Shown: positions 17,870-26,169 of the stretch, in pieces | Position numbering within the stretch: position 1 is the stretch's first letter | How the letters are laid out: each line of letters starts with the position of its first letter | Assembly: GCF_030151085.1 (NCBI RefSeq) | Contig: NZ_JASLER010000056.1 | Location: forward strand, 186,001 to 250,000 | DNA: 64,000 bases | From: Bacteroides sp. | GTDB lineage: Bacteria; Bacteroidota; Bacteroidia; Bacteroidales; Bacteroidaceae | Reading direction: 5' to 3' | Translations under genes and position numbers: made by a program | Notes under the pieces: model-generated | The model's database searches: none | The model's input: only the letters and a program-made list of their open reading frames with translations | What the model was told of the DNA's origin: nothing

Positions 17870-17893
17870 TGTCCGCTTTCGGACAACTGTCCG
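17870..17893. promoter_or_regulatory. Two overlapping GTCCG/CGGAC palindromes upstream of the DUF3836 gene
   Basis: TGTCCG-CTTT-CGGACA occupies 17870-17885, and CGGACA-AC-TGTCCG occupies 17880-17893, sharing the middle CGGACA. Only one of the two hairpins could form at a time. As DNA they give three half-sites, as for a dimeric regulator. Confidence 0.45.
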
Positions 17894-18083
17894 CACAGAA
17901 ACGAACAATATCAATAAAAAGTAATCATTATGCCTGCGTTACCCAATAATGTATTGCAATCAAATGCTAATTGTATGGTAAGGTTGTTCAATAGAGTGTG
18001 TTTATTTCGGTAGATACATGAACTAAATGACTATTTAGCTCAAAACCCGTCAGAAAGAAATGATTTTTGCATGAAATCACACA

Positions 18084-18157
18084 TATAAGTGCGTTGCCTC
18101 ATACTCCTATAAGTGTGAGGTAATGCTCCTATAAGTGTAAGCCTACGCACTTAAGTG
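18084..18157. repeat. TATAAGTG cluster with period of about 22 bp
   Basis: TATAAGTG occurs at 18084, 18108 and 18130, and the variant TTAAGTG at 18151 (steps of 24, 22 and 21). The last copy lies in the palindrome CACTTAAGTG (18148-18157). Copies 2 and 3 share the longer context CTCCTATAAGTGT. Confidence 0.6.
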
Positions 18158-18232
18158 TGTAAAAGTCGGCAATTCAATGACAAAGACTCTGTTCACACAT
18201 AAAGCATAGCCTTATAATAACAATGGTGGGCA

Positions 18233-18260
18233 AGGCAACTTATATGCCCCTACCCACCAT
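18233..18260 (-). terminator. Possible terminator of the long PUL2 operon
   Basis: An 8-bp stem (ATGGTGGG at 18233-18240, complement at 18253-18260) with a 12-base loop lies about 60 bp beyond the MFS stop codon. The sequence after it on the minus strand is moderately T-rich. It is a weak candidate. Confidence 0.4.
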
Positions 18261-18320
18261 CTCTAGCCATCCTGAAATATTCTATATCCTGAAATCAGAC
18301 TAGAACCCGACTACAGAATA

Positions 18321-19598
18321 TTATTTTTGTTTCCTGAAAGTAATCAGTTCTTTCAGGCTTACAGTCTTATTATTAATCAATGGATGTGCCCAAAAGCCGA
18401 TAAAAGTAATGTATCCCATAAATACAAGAACCAGCATCATCCCTACACGCAAAGAAGTGGCATCAGATACCAGGCTAACAAGCAACGGGCCGCCAGCACC
18501 TCCTACAATTCCCGAGCAAAGTATTCCGGCAAAAGAACCGTGGTTTTGTTTGACGGTATTTAATGCTAAAGAGAACACAATGGAATACATCATGGAAATA
18601 GAGAAGCCGATTGCCGGAAATGCCCATATCGCAATTTCAGCAGGACTGAAAAGTGCCGTAAGCAGCAGGCACATAGAAAGTACTCCAGAGACTTGCAGCA
18701 AGTGTTTACTATCTATCAACTTCAGCAAAATCATACCGAACAAGCAACCGACAGTCATAGAGCCCCAGAAATAACTAATAGTTTGCGCACCCACAGTCTG
18801 CGGATCGACACCATGATACTGCTCCAGGAAGGTACTCATAAAAATAGATACTCCTTGTTCCGTACTGACGTAGCAGAAGATGCCCAAGAAGAACAGCCAC
18901 ACATACTTTTGACGGAATAATTCCAAATAAGAGCTCTTGGCTCCAGCCTTCTCGTCTTCTTGCAGAGTAATCTTTGGAAAATGGGAGAACGTTACCGCCA
19001 ATAGCATCACCAACAACAAAGCAGAGAACACCCAATAGAGTGATACCCAAGGCATTTCATGCGGAGTAATATCTGCCAGCACATCTACAAACAGGTTTTT
19101 CCCGGCAGTATAAGTATGGGTATCCAGTTCCCGTATCAGATAGGTGTAAACCAACGGACTCAGGAAAGAAGCAACACCGAATACAAATTGCGCAAGCTCG
19201 GCAATGAAAGCATAGTTTTCTTCACCACCCACGGTGCGTTGCAACGGGTTTATTACAGTTTGCAACATTGCCATTCCTAGTCCGATGATGAAGGACGAAG
19301 CCAACAAAATAGGATAAACTGGTATACAAGCAAAGAGAATGGTTCCGATGAACGGCATCAGGAAACCACAAAAAAGTACCGGCTTTTCTCCATAGCGATC
19401 AATCAGTATTCCGGCAGGAATGGACATGATGCCATACGCAAGGAAGAAAGAGGTGGGAATAAAGCCCGCCATAGCCAGGTCGCTGAGGTTGAAATTATGA
19501 ATGATATCCGGTATCAGCGGTCCCAGGATATTAGTAATAAATGATATAGTGAACCAAAACGCCATGATGAGCGCCAGCATTCCAATATTTCTTTTCAT
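18321..19598 (-). CDS. MFS sugar importer of the heparan PUL
   Basis: 425 residues with about 12 membrane helices and MFS signatures (IPAGILIDRYGEKP after helix 2; 'GIVGGAGGPLLVSLVSDATSLRVGMML' near the end). It looks like the FucP/NagP-type branch that imports free sugars by proton symport. It is the last gene of the PUL2 operon, 12 bp after heparinase II. By position it should import the amino sugar released in the periplasm (GlcNAc or GlcN), which the ROK kinase encoded in the same operon could phosphorylate. The precise sugar is an inference. Confidence 0.85.
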   Translation of the reverse strand: MKRNIGMLALIMAFWFTISFITNILGPLIPDIIHNFNLSDLAMAGFIPTSFFLAYGIMSIPAGILIDRYGEKPVLFCGFLMPFIGTILFACIPVYPILLASSFIIGLGMAMLQTVINPLQRTVGGEENYAFIAELAQFVFGVASFLSPLVYTYLIRELDTHTYTAGKNLFVDVLADITPHEMPWVSLYWVFSALLLVMLLAVTFSHFPKITLQEDEKAGAKSSYLELFRQKYVWLFFLGIFCYVSTEQGVSIFMSTFLEQYHGVDPQTVGAQTISYFWGSMTVGCLFGMILLKLIDSKHLLQVSGVLSMCLLLTALFSPAEIAIWAFPAIGFSISMMYSIVFSLALNTVKQNHGSFAGILCSGIVGGAGGPLLVSLVSDATSLRVGMMLVLVFMGYITFIGFWAHPLINNKTVSLKELITFRKQK

Positions 19599-19610
19599 CT
19601 GATTATGCTC

Positions 19611-21911
19611 CTATCGTAAGAATTTATATTCACCGGCTTCTCCTTCAAAAGAGAGTGCACCATCATCCGAACGAACGTAAACGGTCGGTTTGAACAGCTT
19701 GCCGTCTTTCCATACTTGCCAGTTGCCCGGACGAAGGTCAGTAATCAGGAATTTAAAGCTTCCTGTTCCTTTTACTGAAACAGTGAAAGGAGATTCGAGC
19801 GGCATTGCATTTTTACTGAATACAACTACACGATCAGATACTTGGACACCTGTTGTTTTGTCTCCATCCAGGCGAAGGACATTGTGCAATGTCTTTTGTG
19901 TATTGTCGGTTATCTGGATAACATTCAGGTAATAATCTTCCGCAGCCGGCTGCTTAGGAGATATTTCAATACGCCATGAACCACGTTGATTCTCGTCATC
20001 CGCAGCAGGAATATTCGGATAATTTTTGCCGAACGCCCAGAATTCTTTGCCGGGACCTCCTACAGAAACAATATCGGCATTTGCCAGGTCGGGCAACAAA
20101 GTTGTATTTACCAGCATACCGGAATCACCGTCTTTAGTACGTTTGATAGTCGTTTGATTACCTTCTATTGCAGGCTCTTCCATACTATGAAGTAACCAGA
20201 ACTTTTTGAAATCAGGATTAGCAGAAACCACCTTGTCGAAAACAATCATAGCGGCAGGAATCGCTTTATCCTTCAGATTCAGGAAAACAAACGAGCGCTT
20301 CACTTCCTTTACTTTGACACTGTAGGCTTCGGTAATATCACCTTTCAGATAAGTATAATCCGGTGTCTGCTGGTCGGGACCGAATCCTTGAGCCAATACT
20401 TGTCCTACTTTGAAGTTGGTATTCAGCAAGTCATTCAACGTACTGCATTCACCCCATTCTTTACCCGGAAGACGTTGACCACCTTCGTTCTCTACAAACG
20501 GGGTCTTGTCTCCCCCACCGTAACCCATAGAAGGGAATTTCTCTTCGGGATCGAATATTAAAAGGCTGTTATGGGCAATGGTGCGTTTAAAGTAGTTCTT
20601 GTTATGAGGGCTATTGTATCCTCCCGAAGTACCTTGATACGTGCCCGTATCAATAGCCAAAGGTCCTCTATAATAGATTTGGAAAGCTCCGCCATCGTGG
20701 TGCTGGTGATTGTTGAACACATACTCGTTCACTTTCATTTCAGCTATCACACTCTCGTCTCCCCAACCGGTACGGGCAATCATCCAACCGAAAGGAGTAC
20801 CGGAGTAACGGCTCAACGGCAAATCATCGGGTTTGCGCACACCCAGTTTGGTATCCCTCCATAAGAATTCAAATATCTTGCAATGAGCTTCTACATCAGG
20901 TTTCAGTTCGAATTCGGAATTGATATATTCATCTTTATAATAAGAGGAAGCCAGCATAGCAGGCAGAGAATAAGTCTTGTCACGACGACGGGTAGGATTC
21001 TCGTCTCCGGAATAGAGTACCTGACCATCCGGGCGGCGACGATAAAGGACATCGTACATTACAAACTGCTGGGATGTGTGATAGATATTAGGAAAGCCCA
21101 TGCGGTCAAATATCCAAAGAGGGAACAAATCGTTTGTAAAGCGGACGTTGAAATAGGAAGTCCCCTGATGATAGTTGTGTGAAGGATAGAAGAAGTTGCG
21201 TGCCGGCAAGTGCTCCTTGAAAAAACGTCCTGCCGCCAATTCATACATTTCGGGAAATTCATCATAGATGGCAATTCCGGTAGAAAGCATATCACGCATA
21301 ATCATCCACTCGGAGGAGTGTCCGGCAAGAGAACCCTGTTTCTTTGGGGGATATCCACATTCCAATTGTTTGGCAAGGTTGACGAAAGAGGTGATAAAAC
21401 GTTGCTTCTCTTTGGCAGTCAGTTGGTCGTAACACCAGTCGTAGACCATGGAACCGCTAATCATAAGCAGTCCGACACCACGGGCAATATCGCCTCCATG
21501 TTCCGGGAACTTGGCATTTTCAAGCGTATCGAGCATGGCAACGATGGCACCACGGGCTTTCTTCTTATTCTTACTAACCAGATAGTCCAAAGCATCTAGT
21601 TCAGCGCGAACCGTAACACCTTTTTGATTGAAGTAATAACGGAAATCTTTCTTGACAGGAATGTCTTCGGGCTTCCAGTCCTGACGCATCGCCTGTAATT
21701 CGTTCCACACCTTTGCCAGTGCAGGATCGCTCATACGAGCTTTTACATCAGGAATATTTCCCGAACGCAAATAAAGACGAGGATGTTCTTTAGGAGGAAC
21801 AGGGATAGAAATTCCGTCCACCGTTTTCCATGAAGACTGGCTACTCTGAGCATGTATTGTTCCGATTGCCATAAGTATGAGGACAATCGATAGGAAGTAT
21901 TTTGTTTTCAT
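19611..21911 (-). CDS. hepB: Heparinase II (PL21 heparin/heparan sulfate lyase)
   Basis: 766 residues with a cleavable signal (LSIVLILMAIGTIHAQ), so periplasmic. It closely follows the sequence of Pedobacter heparinus heparinase II as I remember it (772 residues there), with colinear blocks throughout. The catalytic residues align with a constant offset of four: His198 in AGHSSEWMIMRD, Glu201, Tyr253 in GTSYFNVRF and His402 in NNHQHHDGG. The zinc-site His and Asp (HQHHDGGAF, AIDTGTY, TIAHNSLLI) are also kept. PL21 enzymes cleave both heparin and heparan sulfate at glucuronate and iduronate by beta-elimination. The gene lies between the ROK kinase and the MFS importer. Confidence 0.96.
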   Translation of the reverse strand: MKTKYFLSIVLILMAIGTIHAQSSQSSWKTVDGISIPVPPKEHPRLYLRSGNIPDVKARMSDPALAKVWNELQAMRQDWKPEDIPVKKDFRYYFNQKGVTVRAELDALDYLVSKNKKKARGAIVAMLDTLENAKFPEHGGDIARGVGLLMISGSMVYDWCYDQLTAKEKQRFITSFVNLAKQLECGYPPKKQGSLAGHSSEWMIMRDMLSTGIAIYDEFPEMYELAAGRFFKEHLPARNFFYPSHNYHQGTSYFNVRFTNDLFPLWIFDRMGFPNIYHTSQQFVMYDVLYRRRPDGQVLYSGDENPTRRRDKTYSLPAMLASSYYKDEYINSEFELKPDVEAHCKIFEFLWRDTKLGVRKPDDLPLSRYSGTPFGWMIARTGWGDESVIAEMKVNEYVFNNHQHHDGGAFQIYYRGPLAIDTGTYQGTSGGYNSPHNKNYFKRTIAHNSLLIFDPEEKFPSMGYGGGDKTPFVENEGGQRLPGKEWGECSTLNDLLNTNFKVGQVLAQGFGPDQQTPDYTYLKGDITEAYSVKVKEVKRSFVFLNLKDKAIPAAMIVFDKVVSANPDFKKFWLLHSMEEPAIEGNQTTIKRTKDGDSGMLVNTTLLPDLANADIVSVGGPGKEFWAFGKNYPNIPAADDENQRGSWRIEISPKQPAAEDYYLNVIQITDNTQKTLHNVLRLDGDKTTGVQVSDRVVVFSKNAMPLESPFTVSVKGTGSFKFLITDLRPGNWQVWKDGKLFKPTVYVRSDDGALSFEGEAGEYKFLR

Positions 21912-21932
21912 AAGTAAATTGATTAACCCTCT

Positions 21933-22886
21933 TTAGGGTATAAAGGAATTAAATACAAGTGATGCAGCCCCTATACTACCGGCTTTATTCCCCAAATGGG
22001 CAGCCATAATTAGCGTATTGGTTGTACAATCTGGTATGGCATAACGTTTCGCATAACTGCTAACCTTCTCTATGTAGAAGTCTCCGGCTTCCGATAATCC
22101 TCCTCCTATAACTATACGTTGAGGACTGAAGATATTGATGAATCCGGCAATGCCATGACCTAAATAATCACAATGTTCTTCCAAACATTCAGTGGCAAGC
22201 TGGTCTCCTTCTTTATAAAGTTGCACAATGAGTTCACCATTCATCTCTTTTCCGGGATAAGTGCGTCCGTTTTCCATACTTAGTTTTTCGAACCGACGTA
22301 CTAAAGCAGAAGTAGAAGCATAATGTTCCAGGCATCCCACTGAACCGCAGGCACATTGTTCTCCGTTTGCAATGAGAGGCACATGTCCCAACTCCGTACC
22401 ACGACCTCCGAAACCGAAAAACAATTTACCATCAATAATGACAGCACCACCGATACCTGTACCTACTGTGAGGAAAACAACATCCGTAGCACCTTTTCCG
22501 GCACCGTACATCGTTTCACCCAAGCCCATCAAGTTCGCATCGTTACTTAAAAGCACACGCATTCCGACAGATGCTTCCAATATATCGGCAAGAGGTAGTT
22601 GTTCCCAACCTTTGATGTTCTCAGCACCTCCCAGTACGATACGGCAAGTTACGTCTACAATTCCCGGAGTACCGATACCGATGCCCATTACCTCGTAGCC
22701 TTCCGTTGCAGCAAAGCCTTTCACAGCTTCCACCGCTTTAACCAACTGACCAATGACAGCTTCCGCAGATACATCCGCCAATGACGGTAACTTTCCTTGA
22801 AAAAGGAATTCACCGTCATTGGTAATCAATGCATACTTTATGGAAGTACCACCAAGGTCGATGCCAATGGCGTATTTCTTTTCCAT
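21933..22886 (-). CDS. ROK-family sugar kinase (probable amino-sugar or glucose kinase)
   Basis: 317 residues from the ATG at 22886, 14 bp after the DUF3604 stop. A longer frame would overlap that gene and lacks support. ROK features: ATP motif 'IGIDLGGTSIKYALI' at the start, 'LSNDANLMGLGE', 'TVGTGIGGAVIIDGKLFFGFGGRGTELGH' and the zinc motif CACGSVGCLEHYAS. It has no signal peptide and so is cytoplasmic. In a heparan PUL the expected substrate is GlcNAc or a related sugar brought in by the MFS protein (inference from context); the sequence alone also fits glucokinase. Confidence 0.92.
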   Translation of the reverse strand: MEKKYAIGIDLGGTSIKYALITNDGEFLFQGKLPSLADVSAEAVIGQLVKAVEAVKGFAATEGYEVMGIGIGTPGIVDVTCRIVLGGAENIKGWEQLPLADILEASVGMRVLLSNDANLMGLGETMYGAGKGATDVVFLTVGTGIGGAVIIDGKLFFGFGGRGTELGHVPLIANGEQCACGSVGCLEHYASTSALVRRFEKLSMENGRTYPGKEMNGELIVQLYKEGDQLATECLEEHCDYLGHGIAGFINIFSPQRIVIGGGLSEAGDFYIEKVSSYAKRYAIPDCTTNTLIMAAHLGNKAGSIGAASLVFNSFIP

Positions 22887-22900
22887 TTTATCAGTTATTA

Positions 22901-24529
22901 TTAGGTTCTTTCTACCCAGATTGGGGAACTCCATGCCCATTGCTGGTCACGTTGGCGAACTCTTACATAGTAATAATCCGTCTCTCTTTCGGGCTCTTTA
23001 TCTTCCATGTAGTGTTCAACCACAAAGCAATTTTCGGGCATGGCACGATTGAACAGAATCGCTTCACTGAGCCATCCAATCATGAAATGAGAACAGGAGC
23101 CTTCCAAAAGTTCACCTAATGAATGCTCAAACTTCTTGCCATTGAATTCTGCGGTAATCACACCATCTTTCGGCATAGTCACATCCAAAATAACCGCTTG
23201 CATAGCAGGTGTTGTGGTATTCGGATTCTTTGAACTGTACATATCCAGTTCTGTTTCCTTGTCCGTAGCAGATACAATGCGATTTACCTTCGTCTCAAAC
23301 TCTGGTTCTCCGGGTTGCGGAGAGGTGAAAGCAGCACCACGGAAACAGGGTTCTACAGCATTGATTGTCCCCTTATTGACAGACAATTTACCTTGCCAAT
23401 GCACATACGCCTCTTCACGGTTCCAGCCGAATTCCATCTTTACCTTGCAGCGTACCATATCTCCTTCCGGCATTTCCGGCAAAAGCGGCCCACTCAGACG
23501 GGCAATACACTTTCTGTTCTTGACAATGTCTATATAGTCAATGCAACTGCCTGCTTCTACATTCAAATAGATGCGGCGACTGTTTCCACGTACTACATCG
23601 CCCGGGAGAGCATCGTTCAGACGGAAATCTATATTGATTTTATCACCTGTAGCACAACATACATGGCGATTTTTCATGGCATCCCAAATCTTATCGCGAG
23701 TCAATGACTCTGCCAGGACACCGATACGTCCGTCACCATAGCTACCGGGATATCCGGCATGCTGGTCGGTAGAACCCATGATACCGAACTTCTTTCCTTG
23801 TTCCAGTCCGCATTGAATAGTACCTTCCCACTGGCGGGGGCCCATATCATGCAGGTAGTTATAATCTCCCTGGTCACTCTCTGCCAATCCATGACGGGAA
23901 TACATCTCAACAAACGGAGTCTGATCTCCTTCGGTAAAGAAATCCCAGTTATAACCACGATAACCTGTCTGATAACCCATGTGGTGCGGAGTAACGAACA
24001 CCTTATGACCACGTGCCTTTTGTTTCCAGTCTTCAATGGAAGTACATTCTACCAGAGGTGCATCCAGGTCGTAATTCAATGCTACATGGTCGCCATGCTC
24101 CATGCTGTGAGCTTCATAACCTACAAAAGCCAGGAATTCACCTTCTTTATTGTATTCATTGGTCATTGCCACATATTTCTCATAGCCGCCTTCACGCAAA
24201 CGCTTGAAAGCACCGGTATGATAATCAATCACCCATTTCAGGCGAGGATCATTTGCTCCCGGAATATCCGGCCACATGGCATGCGGAGTAACAGAAACAA
24301 AATCCAGTTGTCCTTTGGCAGCTTCGAATGCCGAACGCATATCGCCGTGACCGTAGGTTATATTACAATGGTTATGTAAGTCTCCCCAGTAGTATTTCAG
24401 ATTACTGGCAGAGGGCATCACTTTCTTTCCTGCGGCAGTTCCCTGCTGGCATGCAGACAATAAACTACCGGAAGCAGCCAGTCCGATAAAGGACCAGCCT
24501 GTATTCTTTAAAAAACTTCTTCTATCCAT
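22901..24529 (-). CDS. DUF3604 (PHP-like) lipoprotein of unknown activity in the heparan PUL
   Basis: 542 residues. The N-terminus combines a twin-arginine-like motif (DRRSFLKNTG) with a lipobox (GSLLSACQQ). The body is a PHP/amidohydrolase-like domain rich in likely metal ligands: YYWGDLHNHCNITYGHGD near 45-62, 'FVSVTPHAMW' near 77, 'VGYEAHSMEHGDHVAL' near 135, 'VFVTPHHMGYQTGY' near 175 and 'GSTDQHAGYPGSYGDGR' near 255. A beta-rich C-terminal part follows. This fits the DUF3604 family, for which I know no firm function in heparin breakdown. It lies 15 bp after the 6-O-sulfatase gene. It could be a metal-dependent hydrolase acting on a heparan fragment. Confidence 0.82.
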   Translation of the reverse strand: MDRRSFLKNTGWSFIGLAASGSLLSACQQGTAAGKKVMPSASNLKYYWGDLHNHCNITYGHGDMRSAFEAAKGQLDFVSVTPHAMWPDIPGANDPRLKWVIDYHTGAFKRLREGGYEKYVAMTNEYNKEGEFLAFVGYEAHSMEHGDHVALNYDLDAPLVECTSIEDWKQKARGHKVFVTPHHMGYQTGYRGYNWDFFTEGDQTPFVEMYSRHGLAESDQGDYNYLHDMGPRQWEGTIQCGLEQGKKFGIMGSTDQHAGYPGSYGDGRIGVLAESLTRDKIWDAMKNRHVCCATGDKINIDFRLNDALPGDVVRGNSRRIYLNVEAGSCIDYIDIVKNRKCIARLSGPLLPEMPEGDMVRCKVKMEFGWNREEAYVHWQGKLSVNKGTINAVEPCFRGAAFTSPQPGEPEFETKVNRIVSATDKETELDMYSSKNPNTTTPAMQAVILDVTMPKDGVITAEFNGKKFEHSLGELLEGSCSHFMIGWLSEAILFNRAMPENCFVVEHYMEDKEPERETDYYYVRVRQRDQQWAWSSPIWVERT

Positions 24530-24544
24530 GGTATCAATTTAAGA

Positions 24545-26155
24545 TTATCTATTCTTCATCAACCGTCTGTCACCTTTGAACAACTCGTTCACTTTCTCAT
24601 CAGGATCATCGTCCTTATATTGCTTCTGAGTTTCTTTCAGTAGTGACATCAATTCCGCTTGTTTAGCGGCATATTCCGGTTTACCAAATACATTATTCAA
24701 TTCGTTGGGGTCATTCTTCATATCGTACATTTCCCACTCATCCACATCATTGTAGAAGTGCATCAGCTTAAAGTCAGCTGTACGAATGCCGTAATGCCGT
24801 TTCACAGAATGTTCTGCCGGATATTCATAATAATGATAATAGGCAGCCTTCCGCCAGTCAGCCGGTATCTTCCCTTCATTATCCAAAATCGGCTTAAGAG
24901 ATTGTCCCTGAATATCCGACGGTATATCTACTCCGGCAAAGTCAAGCAAAGTAGGCGCAAAATCCACGTTCATGGCAATGGCGTTCGAGGTACTTCCGGC
25001 TTTAATGGCTTTCGGATAACGGATAATCAATGGCATCCGCTGACACTCTTCATACATAAAGCGCTTATCGAACCAGCCATGTTCACCCAAGAAGAAACCT
25101 TGGTCGGAAGTATAGATAATAATCGTATTATCCAACTCACCGATTTTCTCCAGATAATTGAGCAGGCGACCGATATTCTCGTCTACAGCAACAATGGTTG
25201 CCAGATAATCGCGCATATATTGCTGGTACTTCCAGCTAATCAATTCTTTGCCTTTCAAGTTACCATTACGGTATTCTGAAATACGTTGGGCATACACTGA
25301 ATCCCATTTATCCTGTACATCAGCCGGCATACGTTTGTAAACCTGATAGAGGCGATTAGTCGTATCTTTCAGCATTTCGTCACGAGTCAGCAACTTCAAG
25401 TCCCAGTCATTGGTCAACGTATGTTCAATAGACATATCCTGTTCCCGGGCTGCGGAGCCTCTGCCCTCGTAATTATCGAAAAGCGTAGCAGGTTCGGGGA
25501 AAGTGGTATTGTTGAACATACCCAGATGACGGGGAGCAGGCATCCAGTTGCGGTGCGGAGCTTTCTGGTGATACATCATGCAGAAAGGTTTGTTCTTGTC
25601 TCTATGCTCCAGATATTCGATAGCCTTGTCGGTAATAATATCAGTGGCATAGCCTTGTTCTACAATCTGCTTTCCGTTCTCATTGAAATCGGGGTCATAA
25701 TAGTCTCCCTGTTCATGTTGGCCGGTCAGGATACACCAATAATCAAATCCCTGAGGTTCAGTTATCAAATGCCATTTACCAATGATTGAAGTCTGATAAC
25801 CTGCTGCCTGCAACAATTTAGGAAATGTCTGCTGGTTACCGTCGAAAGTACTGGCATTATCAGTAAATCCATTGATATGGCTGAACTTGCCCGTCAAGAT
25901 ACAGGCTCTTGACGGACCGGATAAAGCATTGACCGCATAGCAATTATCCATACGAACGCCTTCACTGGCAATGCGATCCATATTAGGAGTCTGGAGGAGA
26001 CGTCCGCCATAACATGACATTGCTTGCGTAGTATGGTCATCCGTCATCATAAAGATGATGTTCGGACGTTTCACTTCCTCTTTGGGTTTACTGGAGCTGC
26101 AAGCAGACACTCCAATAGCAGTGAGAGGCAGAAATAAAAATGAGATGCGATTCAT
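24545..26155 (-). CDS. N-acetylglucosamine-6-O-sulfatase-like lipoprotein (S1_11 type)
   Basis: 536 residues with lipobox (LTAIGVSACSSS). The alkaline-phosphatase-fold sulfatase signature is clear: metal ligands 'IIFMMTDDHTT' (Asp39, Asp40), the maturation motif S79-G-P-S-R83 'LSGPSRACILTGK', 'GKWHL' and 'YTSDQGFFLGEHGWFDKRF'. The modified residue is Ser, not Cys, so an anaerobic sulfatase-maturating enzyme is required. The whole sequence resembles the B. thetaiotaomicron heparin-PUL enzyme BT4656, an exo-acting GlcNAc-6-O-sulfatase. It should act in the periplasm or at the surface on oligosaccharides made by the lyases. Confidence 0.93.
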   Translation of the reverse strand: MNRISFLFLPLTAIGVSACSSSKPKEEVKRPNIIFMMTDDHTTQAMSCYGGRLLQTPNMDRIASEGVRMDNCYAVNALSGPSRACILTGKFSHINGFTDNASTFDGNQQTFPKLLQAAGYQTSIIGKWHLITEPQGFDYWCILTGQHEQGDYYDPDFNENGKQIVEQGYATDIITDKAIEYLEHRDKNKPFCMMYHQKAPHRNWMPAPRHLGMFNNTTFPEPATLFDNYEGRGSAAREQDMSIEHTLTNDWDLKLLTRDEMLKDTTNRLYQVYKRMPADVQDKWDSVYAQRISEYRNGNLKGKELISWKYQQYMRDYLATIVAVDENIGRLLNYLEKIGELDNTIIIYTSDQGFFLGEHGWFDKRFMYEECQRMPLIIRYPKAIKAGSTSNAIAMNVDFAPTLLDFAGVDIPSDIQGQSLKPILDNEGKIPADWRKAAYYHYYEYPAEHSVKRHYGIRTADFKLMHFYNDVDEWEMYDMKNDPNELNNVFGKPEYAAKQAELMSLLKETQKQYKDDDPDEKVNELFKGDRRLMKNR

Positions 26156-26169
26156 AGTTGAATGTCTTC

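Larger units (their letters stand above)
17735..18320. other. 586-bp intergenic region with palindromes and a TATAAGTG direct-repeat cluster
   Basis: No gene was found. It holds two overlapping GTCCG/CGGAC palindromes (17870-17893), a cluster of TATAAGTG-like words about every 22 bp (18084-18157), and a stem ATGGTGGG/CCCACCAT (18233-18260) that may end the leftward PUL2 transcript. Confidence 0.7.

Noticed and set aside
22901..24529. Assignment as a sulfatase of the S1 family
   Set aside because: There is no C/S-X-P/A-X-R maturation motif; the His/Asp pattern is of the PHP/amidohydrolase type.
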